Assembly (NCBI GenBank): GCA_000818945.1 | Contig: KN805439.1 | Span: 86,455-150,454, forward strand | Direction of reading: 5' to 3' | DNA from: Schizochytrium sp. CCTCC M209059 | Taxonomy: Eukaryota; Sar; Bigyra; Thraustochytrida; Thraustochytriidae | DNA length: 64,000 nucleotides | Shown here: positions 40,191 to 50,515 of the stretch, one piece after another | Layout: the number at the start of each line of letters is the position of its first letter | Numbering within the stretch: position 1 is the stretch's first letter | Position numbers and translations under genes: made by a program | Notes under the pieces: model-generated | The model's input: the letters and a program-made list of their open reading frames with translations, nothing else | What the model was told of the DNA's origin: nothing | The model's database searches: none

Positions 40191-41576
40191 CTATGTTGTT
40201 ACAAGGGACTTTTCCTCAATGTCAGCCGTCTCTTGCGGCGAACCACCATCGTTGCTCTGCTCTTCGTTCGCATCGTCGTTCTCAACGTCATTGCTATCGC
40301 TACTATATGTTTGCGGAAGGTACGGATGCGCGGCACAGACGAGAATCAGGGAAACTACAGCCGCCCCGATGCCGAGAAGACTTGTGGAAAGGATCTCACC
40401 ATTTTTCCACAGACTCTCGGCAATAAAAGCGCCAATCGCCCGGCCGAGGAAATGGCATTGAAAGTTGATGCCCAGCATTGTCGTTCGCAGATGCTGAGGA
40501 ACAAACTTTTCCGCGAGGGCAATCTGCGCCACAATAAAAGTTTCACCAGGCAGAAAAAGGAGCGCGGCAAGGGCAATGCCTGCAGCCAGCGAATGGTCGG
40601 CGGCAAGAATGAACATGCCCACAAAAAAAGCAAAGAGGACGCTGGCAATTTTGGTGAGCCGCATGAGACCAACGCGATCACCAATGAAGATGACAAGAAG
40701 GTCGCCAATCATTTCGGTCGCGCCAATTGCAAAGCTGGCGGCGCCCATTTTCTCCGCCTCAACATCATAATATTCGTACGCCCAGTCTGCAAAGGCGAGA
40801 AACATGACATTGTGACCCGTGTTGAAGATAAGGCTGGACAGATTGAAGAGAAGAGGTCCTGTCATGAAGAGGCAGGTCCAGTATGTAGACTTACGCAGCG
40901 AAGAGAGACCGCGAAAGACAGACCCGCGCGACTTGCCCTTTGTCTGATCATCATCACCGTGAAGCGGGGAGGGAGCGGCAGCAGGAGCGTCATGCTCAGT
41001 GCGCACGGTGTGGGCAAAACGCGCGTCCTTGGGATACTTGCGGTAAACCTCAATGCAAAGGGGCGCAATAAGTGCGCTGAGAATGCCGAACATGGGTCGC
41101 CAGCCAGTGTGCTCGTACACAACCGTGAGAATGGGCACGAGGACTAGAATAGAAAATCCCCACCCCATCTCGGTAATACCGGTGACAAAACCGATTGCCG
41201 AGTCGTCGGTCTGCTCGACGAGCGATGACTGCGACACGGTGAGGAAGAGCGTGCCAAAGAGACTCACGAGGACCCGAGCGCAAACAATGAGGGCCAGGGA
41301 CGACGGAGCAAGGATCATGAGGCTCCCGGCCAGGAAGACATACCAAGCGGAGATTGCCACGACGCGGTTGCCAACGCGGTCGCCCATTGCGGCGATCAGA
41401 CCTGCAGGAATGGCTGCCACCTCTCCCGCCGCAAGCACATAGCCCATCTCCTCGCGGCTAAGTCCCCAATCATCACCGAGATAGTTGACCAAGGGGTAGA
41501 CCACGCGCACCGACGTATACACGAGGAGTTTTTCGAGCAGCGTCACGAGCACGAACCTCGACAACATCTTGCGCAT
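40191..41576 (-). CDS. Major facilitator superfamily transporter
   Basis: 461 residues with about twelve hydrophobic helices in two groups of six, split by a charged loop (around residues 195-225). The loop between helices 2 and 3 reads AMGDRVGNRVV, the MFS motif-A position. The C-terminus is a hydrophilic acidic Asn/Asp/Glu-rich tail. No family-specific motif identifies the substrate. Start at the first ATG, just before helix 1. Confidence 0.85.
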   Translation of the reverse strand: MRKMLSRFVLVTLLEKLLVYTSVRVVYPLVNYLGDDWGLSREEMGYVLAAGEVAAIPAGLIAAMGDRVGNRVVAISAWYVFLAGSLMILAPSSLALIVCARVLVSLFGTLFLTVSQSSLVEQTDDSAIGFVTGITEMGWGFSILVLVPILTVVYEHTGWRPMFGILSALIAPLCIEVYRKYPKDARFAHTVRTEHDAPAAAPSPLHGDDDQTKGKSRGSVFRGLSSLRKSTYWTCLFMTGPLLFNLSSLIFNTGHNVMFLAFADWAYEYYDVEAEKMGAASFAIGATEMIGDLLVIFIGDRVGLMRLTKIASVLFAFFVGMFILAADHSLAAGIALAALLFLPGETFIVAQIALAEKFVPQHLRTTMLGINFQCHFLGRAIGAFIAESLWKNGEILSTSLLGIGAAVVSLILVCAAHPYLPQTYSSDSNDVENDDANEEQSNDGGSPQETADIEEKSLVTT

Positions 41577-42289
41577 TTCTCCTCCCGTGTGGACATGCAG
41601 GCCAGACCTCGGGGCTGTTGTTCGCGCCGGGTCGCTCGCGTCCGCTTCGAGGCAGGCTGCTCTTCTCCGCCACCCGGTTGTCTTGTCTTGTCTTGTCTTG
41701 TCTTGTCTTGACTCGACTTGGACGAGGCCTAGTCGACGATGCGAGTTTGCTCACCAGTCTCGCGCCGCGGCGACTGACAAGCAGGGCACAGACCCTACGA
41801 CACGCGGCGGCGGCGTATGCAACGGTGGCGCGTTCCGGGTGCTTTCCTTGTTTGCTTTCATGCGCGTGCTCCGCTCGGCTCGGGAAGCACGATCGGTCTC
41901 CGAGACTAGAGTTCTCACCTGCCCTTCTTTGTGATGTCGCCCTAGTTACGCTATGCTACCGAGGCCCTAGGTACTGTCTGTCAGTAAAAAGTGGACATGT
42001 CACAGCGGCCGTCAAGCACCAGTCGGGGAACAAGATTATAGCTACAGCCACCATACCATGACCACAGTCAGCTGCAGCTGGCTATTGCTGCTGCCGCAGC
42101 AGAAGAAGGCCTAGGCCGTTTTTTTCTCGTTCTTTCTTGCCGCAAGAGCATGACGAGATGATGCAACCGATAGTTAGTTCATCATCATCATGGCGTGGCA
42201 GAGGCAAGAAAAGACATTCCACTTCGATTGCCCCGTAGGTATACATTGTGTTATACATTACAGAAAATAAAAAGCAGGTATAATTGCGA
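41577..42289. other. Intergenic region with a (TCTTG)n tract
   Basis: Leader and promoter of the MFS gene, then the 3' flank of the Q-rich gene. It holds six TCTTG units (41681-41710), a CCTAGGTACTGTCTGTCAG element (about 41967-41985) and CATCAT repeats near 42181. No gene recognised. Confidence 0.5.
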
Positions 42290-42952
42290 CTAGCTCATGG
42301 CAAAAGGGTTGGCAATTTGTTGTCGCAGCTGCGAATGTGATGGTGCGCTTGCGTTAGTGTGCTGACGCTGTTGGTTGCGTGGGCGCGCAAAGCGCTCCGT
42401 GGGGGAAATGCGCTCGCGCAATAATTCTTGTACACGCTTGGGTTTAGGCATAGACTCATCCGTACTGTGACGACCCGCGTCCCGAGCGGGCTGACCTTGG
42501 CAGTAGGTTTGGTGTTGATGTTGGTGCTGCTGCGACTGATGCGGCTCGTGTGGGCCACTGCGCTGGCAGTACTGCATGTTTTGATTTGGCGGCGACAGAG
42601 GAAATTGCCGATGCTGTGTTTGCCTTGCTGCCTGTTCTAATTGTTGGCATCTCCTGGTTCCGACTTGCGGCATGGACATCGGGATCGGGGTCCGAAAGTG
42701 CATCTGATGGTGGTGCTGGGCAAGCAGCTGCTGCATGTCGGCGATGGCTTCTCTGCGGAAGCGTTTTGCTGAGAACTGCCACGGCTGCAGCAGCATGTCA
42801 CCAAGTTGCGACCGCTGCCGCTTTACGGCAAGTTGCTGCAGCTGCAGCTGCTGCTGCTGGTGGTCGGTATACGAGTGTCCGTGTCCGTGCGGCCCGGCGC
42901 CGACGTCTGGCCCGCAGCCTTGCGCCGCGCTCAACATCATGAGCTCGCCCAT
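42290..42952 (-). CDS. Gln/His-rich protein of unknown function
   Basis: 220 residues from the ATG at 42952 (18 more codons upstream are unlikely coding). No family recognised. Gln and His runs flank a more complex central stretch (QLGDMLLQPWQFSAKRFRRE, about 68-87). Near the C-terminus is a basic RVQELLRERISPTERFARP segment. The composition suggests a disordered nuclear or RNA-associated protein. Coding status rests on the open frame and the non-repetitive central block. Confidence 0.5.
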   Translation of the reverse strand: MGELMMLSAAQGCGPDVGAGPHGHGHSYTDHQQQQLQLQQLAVKRQRSQLGDMLLQPWQFSAKRFRREAIADMQQLLAQHHHQMHFRTPIPMSMPQVGTRRCQQLEQAARQTQHRQFPLSPPNQNMQYCQRSGPHEPHQSQQHQHQHQTYCQGQPARDAGRHSTDESMPKPKRVQELLRERISPTERFARPRNQQRQHTNASAPSHSQLRQQIANPFAMS

Positions 42953-43728
42953 GGGCCCTAAATCTGCACAGCGCCTGCCGCTCGCTGCACGTGCGCACGC
43001 GTGCACGCCAAGACCGAGCCTGTCTGTCCTCTGCTGCGCTGGTCGGTGCAGGCTGGGACGCTCGGCCGGGTGCGTGCACCGCCTCGCCAGGCCCTCGCCT
43101 CCTTGACAAAGCGAGCCTCCACTTCGCGAGACGGACCTTGCCCAATCGCTCGTTGACCAGCCTCTCCTCTCCTCTCCTCTCCTCTCCTCGCGCGCGGGGC
43201 CTCGCGCCCTGCGTCGCGTCGAGGCTCGCGCGCTCGCGCTCTGGGCTTCTTGCTTGCTTGCTTGCTTGCCTTTTTGCTTTTCTCCCCTGGAATGGGGCAG
43301 TGGTTACTCCCTCCCTCGATCAGGCCCTTCGGGTCTCGCCGCCTTCCCAGGCTCCCTCGCACCCGCCGTGCGCAGCGCCTCCCGGTCGGCCTCGCGCGCG
43401 ACCTCCGCGCGCGCTCGTTCTCGCCCTCCGCTCGCGCTCGTTCTCGCCCTCCGCTCGCGCCGGGACGCCTCGCGCGGGCTCGCTCTGGGCGCGGAGCGGC
43501 GGGGCTCGAAGGAGTTTTGCGGCACCTCGATCGATCGATCGCGCTGGGGCGGCAAAAACTGCCGCGCTCCCCGCGTTCCCGCCGGCCGTTCTCTCGGCGT
43601 TCGTTCTCTCCGCGGCCCGCGTTCTCCTTTCCCCGCGGTCGTTCTTTTTTTTTTTTCTTTTTTAATTTAAAGGTGCGCGGCTCGGATTTTGCACGCGCGG
43701 GGACGCGGCTGGGGCCCCCAGCGCCCAC

Positions 43729-43759
<31 letters not shown>

Positions 43760-43971
43760 GCGGGCCCCAGCCGGCAGGGCGGGGCGGGGCGCAGAGGAGG
43801 GGAAGCCGCGGCCGCGCGCGTGCGTGTGTGCGTGCGTGCGAGCGAACGAGCGGGCGCGCGGGCGCCGAGAAGAAGAGTCCCCGGCGGCGGCGCTCGGACT
43901 CGAAGGGGGCTTTTCTGGCCAGGAGGGACGATTTTTTCTTCTCCTCCTTCTTCTTGTATTTCTTCTTTTAG

Positions 43972-44062
43972 AACAACAACAACAACGACAACGACAACAA
44001 CAACAACAACAACAACGACAACGACAACGACAACAACAACAACAACAACGACAGCAACAACA
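43972..44062 (+). repeat. (CAA)n/(GACAAC)n microsatellite
   Basis: About 90 bases of ACAAC and GACAAC units, followed by AGCTTAGCTTAGCTTG. Confidence 0.9.
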
Positions 44063-44895
44063 GAGCTTAGCTTAGCTTGACCTGGCTGGCTGGTGAGGGT
44101 CGGCCATCGTGCAAGGGCATTGATGTGAGTGAGTGAGTGAGTGAGTGAGTGAGCCAGCAGCCAAGCAGCTAGCTGGAAAGAAGAACATGCCGCTCGACTC
44201 GAAGGGACTGGGGAAAAAAGTGGGACGACCTACCCTGCCTGTCTGCAGCTGCTGCTATTCACCCACCCGTCTACTTTCTACCCACCCTCCGTCCCTTGCA
44301 GAAAAAGAAAAGGAAAGACGTGCGTAGACCCAACCACACGTGCGCCCGTCGCCCCACCCCGGGTGGGTCACAGCGCTGACCATGATTCAGGAAGATGATA
44401 CGTCGACCAAACAAGCCTTGCTTTCCGTATGCGTGATCGATGGGGCTCCGGGCACCGAGCAGACTCGTACTGGGGGTGCGATTGAGTTAGATAGACGTGA
44501 ATGTCCCCCAGGGAAAGAAATTGCGCGAACAACTCGCTCGAAGAGCTGAGCTTCTACGATGAGCTGAGCTGAGCTGCTTGCTCTGGCCGTGAGTGAACCG
44601 CAGAACATCCTCGGGAAGACTCGTGGTGGGGCGGGGTGGAGCAGGGCGGGGCAGGTCGCTTCCCGGAGAAGGAAACGTCTTTACGCGGGAACGGATGTGC
44701 AGAGAAAGACGTGGGACGGATGTGCAGACGCGCTGCTGCGTTTCATGGAGCAAGAAAAGGCGAAAAATGAGAAACGGGCGGAGTCCTTTTCTCGTTGATG
44801 ATGGCAGAAACTGCCTTTTTCGTTAGGTTTGATTGCTGCAACTGAAAAGCACCGCGACAGCAAGCCTTCAGGATGGCAGCCAAGTTGCGTGCAAA

Positions 44896-45104
44896 GAAAA
44901 ACTGTCTTCGTTCGAAATATTGCCGAGAAACAGCTAATCTATTCTCGTTCGTTCGAAGCACCGACACGAGAACGCTGATTTGTTCGCTGTAGAAAGACCG
45001 AAAAACTGTCTTTGTTCGAAATGCCGCCGAGTAACAGCTACTCCATTCTCGTTTGTTCGGAGCACCGACACGAGAACGCTGTTCTAACCGCTGTAGAAAG
45101 ACCG
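44896..45104. repeat. 104-base imperfect tandem duplication
   Basis: Copy 1 (about 44896-44999) and copy 2 (about 45000-45104) share GAAAAACTGTCTTCG/TTTG, CAGCTA, TATTCTCGTT, GCACCGACACGAGAACGCTG and CTGTAGAAAGACCG blocks, with scattered substitutions. Not coding as far as I can tell. Confidence 0.85.
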
Positions 45105-45436
45105 CCCTCGCCAAACGCTACTATTCCAGCCAACCCCACCTCCTCTTCCCACCCTACCAAGCTAATAAAAAAATCTTGAAGGGTAAAAAGCCTACAAGTG
45201 GCTTGAGGTCAGGCCTACTGCTCATTCGATGTTCATATCGCACTCAAATCGCAGGGAAAACTTTATATTTCGCTACCATGCAAGAAGGGTGCGAAACCTC
45301 TTTGTAAGAGGAGTGAGTGAGCTCAACTTCAAGCAAGAAATTTGCCACAAGTACTGTCATTATTGTTGTGGTGGTGATGGTAGTGGTCGATGATGGTATT
45401 GAAATTGCAAAATTGTGTTCTCATGGTGTCTTTCGC

Positions 45437-47746
45437 CTAGATGTTATCGTTCGCACACGCTCTGGGGCTGTTCTGGTAGTAGGAAACCTCAAGAGGGGTG
45501 AGGTACTTTTCATCAATGCAGCTGGCCTCAATGATGTCGTCGACAGCATCAGTAAGGTTCTGAAAGGTGGCTGGAACCATTTGGATGGAAGGCGGCTGAC
45601 CGCCCGTCGGCGTCTCCTGCGTAAGACAGTACTTGAGAAAGTTCGTGTCGAAACTGTCCCCGATTTGGACATTAATGATGTACGACTGCGTTTTGTTGAC
45701 AAGCTTGGCTACTTGCCATTCCGTGCAAGCATGGTCCTGCGGGTCCTCCCTGAAGTTTCTGTCGCGATCCGAGTACGACCGGTAGTTGATGTCTCCACAA
45801 TCAGTGCCCCAGCGCTGATTCGGGTTGCCGTCTGTCATGAGAATGACGATGCGAATCACACCCTCGCTTGCGTCACGTGGACCCTCCGGAGCAGCAAGCC
45901 CCATGGTGTACAAGGCACCCTGGAGGGCCAACGGAGTGTTCGTATTTCCACCGTTGTTCATGGTGTCGGCAAAAGAGTACCACTCGTCGTTCGCGTTGGT
46001 CGACTGGTCCTCGTTGAAGTTGAAGGGTGTGCTGGCCGAACTTCCTTGGTAAGGGTTATTACCCAAGGGTCTGTTGCGCGTGAGGCTGGCAGTTGGGCTG
46101 ACGCCCTCGATCTTGGTGTTGTAACGCAGTCCGGCAAATCGCGTCGCGTCTTGCGAAAGCGTGTAAGCATCGGTCAGCCGTTCAAGAAGCTCCTGAAGAA
46201 CTGCAGCTCCTTCTTGAGCGATGGAGTTACTATTGTCCATGACCCAGTGAATATCAAGCTTGCGGTCCGGGCAACCATAGATTGGGGCTCCAGTCGGAGC
46301 CAACGAAGGGGTGGGAGCGGGCGTAAGTTCTTCAATCACATTGGGCTCAGGGGTAGGCTCTGGGGTAGGTTCCGGAGTGGGCTCAGGCGTGGGCTCTGGA
46401 GTGGGCTCCGGGGTAGGCTCTGGAGTGGGCTCCGGGGTAGGCTCTGGAGTGGGCTCTGGGGTTGGCTCCGGAGTAGGTTCCGGAGTGGGCTCCGGGGTAG
46501 GCTCAGGCGTAGGCTCTGGGGTCGGTTCCGGAGTAGGCTCTGGGGTCGGCTCCGGGGTCGGTTCAGGTGTCTCACTGCAGTCCTTCGTACCCGAGGTCCA
46601 CTTGCTGCTCGTGGGCATAGTGTTGAACTTGCCGGGATTGCTGTAAAAGACGCAGTTACGGTTACCGGTCTTTTGCGCATCATGGAAAGACCATGCGACA
46701 CAGTCATCGTTCTCGGAGCAGTTGTCACTGCAATCCTCAGCTGTGGCGACTCCGGAAGTGTCGGTGTCGGCGGCGCCGGTCCATTTGCCGGATGCAAAGC
46801 AGACCGAGTCATCACTCGACTCGGGAGTGGGTGCATCCGTGGGGGCATCAGTGGGAATGTCGGAGCAGTCTTCGTATCCGGAGGTCCACTTGCTGCTCGT
46901 GGGCATGGTGTTGAACTTGCCAGGATTGCTGTAAAAGACGCAGTTGCGATTACCGGTCTTTTGCGCATCATGGAAGGACCACGCGACACAGTCATCATCC
47001 TCGAGACAGTTTGCTTGGCAGTCCTCTGCTGTGGCGACGCCCGAAGTGTCGGTATCGGCGGCGCCGGTCCATTTGCCGGACGCGTAGCAGGAGGTGTCGA
47101 CCTCTTCCGTGGTGGTCTCAGCCGTGGGCGCATCTGTAGGCGCCGAAGTGGGCTTCGGGGTGTCGACCTCCGCCGGGCAGTCGCGAGTACCCGAGGTCCA
47201 CTTGCTGCTCGCAGGCATGGAGTTGAACTTGTAGGGATCGCTGTAAAAGACGCAGTTACGATTGCCGGTCTTTTCGGCGTCGTGGAAGGACCATGCAGCA
47301 CAATCGTCGTCGGCGAGACAGTTTGTGTTGCAGTCATTGGCCGTGGCGACGCCCGAGGTCTCGGTATCGGCTGCGCCGTTCCACTTTCCGGACTCGAAGC
47401 AGACGGAGTCGGTAGTTGTCTCGGTGCAGGACATGTCTTTGGAGCTCCACTTTTTGTTGCTCTTTTGTTTGGTCTCCTTTTGCACCTTTTTGTAGGTGTA
47501 GCACTTCTTGTTCGACCCGCAGTACGACCAGTACTTGCAGCCGGACATGGAGTCGCAGAGACTGTTGCATGCCGACTCGTCGCTGATGTCCTTGGTGTAC
47601 GTCGACTCGCCCGAGACCTTGTTTCCCTTGTACTTGACGTCCTCGGTGATGCACGACGAGGAGGTTGCTCCGGCGCTGACGGTCAGGCACGCCACCACGA
47701 GTGCGAGGACCGCGCGGGGCATCTCGGCCTTGCGCATCATCATCAT
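45437..47746 (-). CDS. Secreted apple-like/vWA-domain adhesin with a Glu-Pro-Thr-Pro stalk
   Basis: 769 residues. A signal peptide (about 9-27: MPRAVLALVVACLTVSAGA) is preceded by MMMMRKAE; the start could also be the ATG at 47722. Four Cys-rich modules follow. The first differs. The other three are near-identical copies (WNGAADTETSGVA, CAAWSFHDAEKTGNRNCVFY) of PAN/apple-like type. A stalk of about twenty EPTP/TPEP units comes next (about 395-470). A von Willebrand A domain starts at about 495 with the metal site DNSNS (DxSxS). The protein has no transmembrane helix. It probably binds extracellular carbohydrate or matrix. On the opposite strand a 940-codon frame stays open across the whole gene, but it contains no recognisable domain. 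Confidence 0.85.
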   Translation of the reverse strand: MMMMRKAEMPRAVLALVVACLTVSAGATSSSCITEDVKYKGNKVSGESTYTKDISDESACNSLCDSMSGCKYWSYCGSNKKCYTYKKVQKETKQKSNKKWSSKDMSCTETTTDSVCFESGKWNGAADTETSGVATANDCNTNCLADDDCAAWSFHDAEKTGNRNCVFYSDPYKFNSMPASSKWTSGTRDCPAEVDTPKPTSAPTDAPTAETTTEEVDTSCYASGKWTGAADTDTSGVATAEDCQANCLEDDDCVAWSFHDAQKTGNRNCVFYSNPGKFNTMPTSSKWTSGYEDCSDIPTDAPTDAPTPESSDDSVCFASGKWTGAADTDTSGVATAEDCSDNCSENDDCVAWSFHDAQKTGNRNCVFYSNPGKFNTMPTSSKWTSGTKDCSETPEPTPEPTPEPTPEPTPEPTPEPTPEPTPEPTPEPTPEPTPEPTPEPTPEPTPEPTPEPTPEPTPEPTPEPTPEPNVIEELTPAPTPSLAPTGAPIYGCPDRKLDIHWVMDNSNSIAQEGAAVLQELLERLTDAYTLSQDATRFAGLRYNTKIEGVSPTASLTRNRPLGNNPYQGSSASTPFNFNEDQSTNANDEWYSFADTMNNGGNTNTPLALQGALYTMGLAAPEGPRDASEGVIRIVILMTDGNPNQRWGTDCGDINYRSYSDRDRNFREDPQDHACTEWQVAKLVNKTQSYIINVQIGDSFDTNFLKYCLTQETPTGGQPPSIQMVPATFQNLTDAVDDIIEASCIDEKYLTPLEVSYYQNSPRACANDNI
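46340..46570 (-). repeat. 12-bp tandem repeat encoding a Pro/Glu/Thr stalk
   Basis: About 19-20 units of the 12-base type GAGCCTACCCCA and variants on the coding strand, in the adhesin gene. The reverse strand reads as Gly-Ser-Gly-Val repeats. Confidence 0.88.
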
Positions 47747-49481
47747 TCTTCTTCTTGCCGAGCTCTTTGGGGTTCGCTCGCGAGTTGCGGTTTTGCTAGC
47801 TGCTCATGTTTGCTCCCCGCGGTGAATCTCGGCTTTCTGCCCCTGCCTCTGGATGCATGTCAAGCTGGCAAATCGATCGATCTGCTGGCTGTGCTGCGAC
47901 AAAGAGTGACTCGGCCCGGAGTCGGCGAGCTCGTCAAGGCCGAGGTCGACTCGAAGTGGAAGGCGGCGTACTACCTACCAGTGACTGACTGCATCGCTAC
48001 TATACACGGACGCGTGGCACCAGCACGCTGCGTATCCCGCTACCGCAAGCCTGGACGCGGTCCCACGCGAGCGAGCGAGCGAGCGAACGAACGATCGAAT
48101 GATCGAACGAACGAACGAAGCCGCGTCGTGACGGCGTGACGAGTCCGCTGCCGGCAGCTGCCTGCAGCGCCGCTGCGAGACGCTCGCTCACGGCGCCCGC
48201 TGCGCCGGCGATGCGACCAGATCCCGAGAAGCTCGAAAGTCCGGCTTTCGCGCGCGGCCGCACCGTGACGAGGAGAGCGATTTCATGGCGACCACATCCG
48301 AGTCGAGGACGGGGACGCGGAAAGCAGCACATATACTTTATATGCATAAGAGCACCGCAGCGCGTGTACTTGATATGCACAAGAGCAGCGCAGCGCATGC
48401 AGGGCCGCGCATTCGAGTGCGCACGTGCCGCCGCCGCGCGCGAAAAACCCGGCTTTCAGAAGCGGGCTCGGACGCGGCCGGTCGCCGTCCGAGGCAAGGC
48501 GAGGCGAGGCGCGGCGACGCGGAGAGGCGCGTCCCTCCGCTCGGCGACTCGAGTCCGTGCAGCCTGCGGCGGCGGCTCTGGTTCGGCGGGACGGCCACTG
48601 GATCCTGGCCCGCCCCACAAAAGTCACTGGCGGGCGTCCAGTGCAGTGCAGACAGACTCGAAGTCCGTGCGCCCGGCGTTACTGTTAGTTAGTTAGGAAT
48701 AGGCCTAGAGGGAGGAGGGGGGGGCGCTTGCGGTGCGGGATGAAGTGAACGCGAACGCGAACCCTCCGCCACGGCCGAGGCAAAGACGCGGAAGCGCTCC
48801 CTCCCGGCGTCACGGCAACTTCGAGCAGGCCGCGGCGGGCGGACGCGGTCGCGGACGCGCGGTGCGGTGCTTTGGTTCGCTTTGGTTTGCTTTGGTTTGC
48901 TTTGGTTTGCTTTGGTTTGCTTTGGTCACCCCCATGGCCAGCTGCAGCTAGCTAGCAGTCGCTGACAAAACCATCGATCGCCCCCTGCGCAGAGCGCCGC
49001 AGACGGGCCAGCGAGGCGACGCCCGGCTGCTGCGCGGAGACGACTCGCGACCCGAGGCGGCAGCCCTTTTCCTGCTGCGCCAGCCCGGGAGAGGCGACGC
49101 AGCGGTCGATCGCTGCCGCTGCCGCTGTGCTACCGCTGCTCCAACCGAACCCGGGCGCCTCGTTGCTCTCCTGTCGCTGCAGCTCGCAGCCAGGCAGGCA
49201 GCTCGCAGCCGTGCCGCCGCTCCGAGCCAGGGTCGAAGCCGCGGTGTGGCGGGGGGTCCGGGGCCGTCGTCGCGGGCCCGGCGCGCGTCGTGTCCGTTCA
49301 GGCGCGCACCATCTGCTTCGCGGTGTGCGACCCGAAGAGCCGTCTCCGGCATGCGCCATCGCGGCAGCGCCATCGCGGCGGCCCCGCCGGCGGAGCACGT
49401 GGCGAGTGGGCGGCAGGCGGCTTGCCGCGACGGAGCGGCGGCTGCGTGCGTGCAAGGGGACCGTCGGATGGATGGCCGTGG

Positions 49482-49513
<32 letters not shown>

Positions 49514-49965
49514 CATGCCTTGGCAAGCAGCCAGCAGCAGCTCCTCCTTCCTGGCTGCGAGATACCGAGCCTGATCCCTGCGCTGCTGGCCCGGGCTGAT
49601 CAAACCCGGGCCCTTTTCTCCGTCGCGGGGCAGCAGCAGCAGCTGCGGCAGCTCGCGGTGGTGGAGAGCACGAAGTGAGAAAGCAAGCGCCTGCTCAAGA
49701 CCTCCAAACCGCAGTCTCTGCACTGCGCATACTCGCGAGGAAAGCGAGCCTGGAGCGCGGCAATTGGACGTGCGCCACGCCTGTCGAGAGGTCAGGCAGC
49801 TGCAGCTGCAGCTGCAGCAGCTTGCCGAGGGAGAGAGGCACTTGCTCTGTTGGCGATCAATGGCGCCCCTTTTACCTTCTGCGAAAAGCACCGAGTGGAA
49901 GACCGCAACGGAGGTGGTACATCATGATTGCAGTCTACCACTGCCACAGCATCGATCGTAGGGGA
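47747..49965. other. Gene-poor GC-rich region before the satellite
   Basis: No gene supported. It holds GAGC/GAAC repeats (48068-48118), a duplicated AGAGCACCGCAGCGCGTGTAC/AGAGCAGCGCAGCGC segment (48348-48400), a TTTGCTTTGG tract (48869-48928) and GGAT repeats (49487-49510). Long open frames are Arg/Ala-rich in every reading direction. Confidence 0.45.
48869..48928 (+). repeat. (TTTGCTTTGG)n tract
   Basis: About five units of a 10-base repeat ending at GGTCACC. Confidence 0.85.
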
Positions 49966-50515
49966 TGGAATGGAATGGAATGGAATGGAATGGAATGGAA
50001 TGGAATGGAATGGAATGGAATGGAATGGAATGGAATGGAATGGAATGGAATGGAATGGAATGGAATGGAATGGAATGGAATGGAATGGAATGGAATGGAA
50101 TGGAATGGAATGGAATGGAATGGAATGGAATGGAATGGAATGGAATGGAATGGAATGGAATGGAATGGAATGGAATGGAATGGAATGGAATGGAATGGAA
50201 TGGAATGGAATGGAATGGAATGGAATGGAATGGAATGGAATGGAATGGAATGGAATGGAATGGAATGGAATGGAATGGAATGGAATGGAATGGAATGGAA
50301 TGGAATGGAATGGAATGGAATGGAATGGAATGGAATGGAATGGAATGGAATGGAATGGAATGGAATGGAATGGAATGGAATGGAATGGAATGGAATGGAA
50401 TGGAATGGAATGGAATGGAATGGAATGGAATGGAATGGAATGGAATGGAATGGAATGGAATGGAATGGAATGGAATGGAATGGAATGGAATGGAATGGAA
50501 TGGAATGGAATGGAA
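49966..50515 (+). repeat. Pentamer satellite, (TGGAA)110
   Basis: 550 bases, 110 consecutive copies of TGGAA with no substitution. It is the same pentamer (GGAAT/ATTCC) as human satellite II/III. It is open in all frames, giving MEWNG repeats on + and FHSIP repeats on -, so it creates false open frames of 218-327 codons. Confidence 0.98.

Larger units (their letters stand above)
42953..45436. other. Gene-poor region, 2.5 kb
   Basis: No gene supported. Contains a CTCTC tract (43161-43189), CTTG repeats (43247-43266), a TCGATCGATCGATCG stretch (43528-43541), GAGCCC repeats (43733-43758), a CAA/GACAAC microsatellite (43972-44062), GAGT repeats (44126-44152) and a 104-base imperfect tandem duplication (44896-45104). 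Long open frames here come from GC-rich and repeat sequence. Confidence 0.5.

Noticed and set aside
43250..44080. 276-codon frame ending in a poly-Thr run
   Set aside because: The C-terminal part is the CAA/GACAAC microsatellite and the rest is Arg/Ser/Pro low complexity. Other frames are equally open.
45317..48139. 940-codon + strand frame as a gene
   Set aside because: Mirror of the adhesin gene; it encodes Gly/Ser/Arg repeats with no domain. Kept only as a low-interest finding.
48136..49700. Several 90-190 codon frames on both strands
   Set aside because: All are Arg/Ala/Ser-rich, overlap each other on both strands and match no family; expected from composition.
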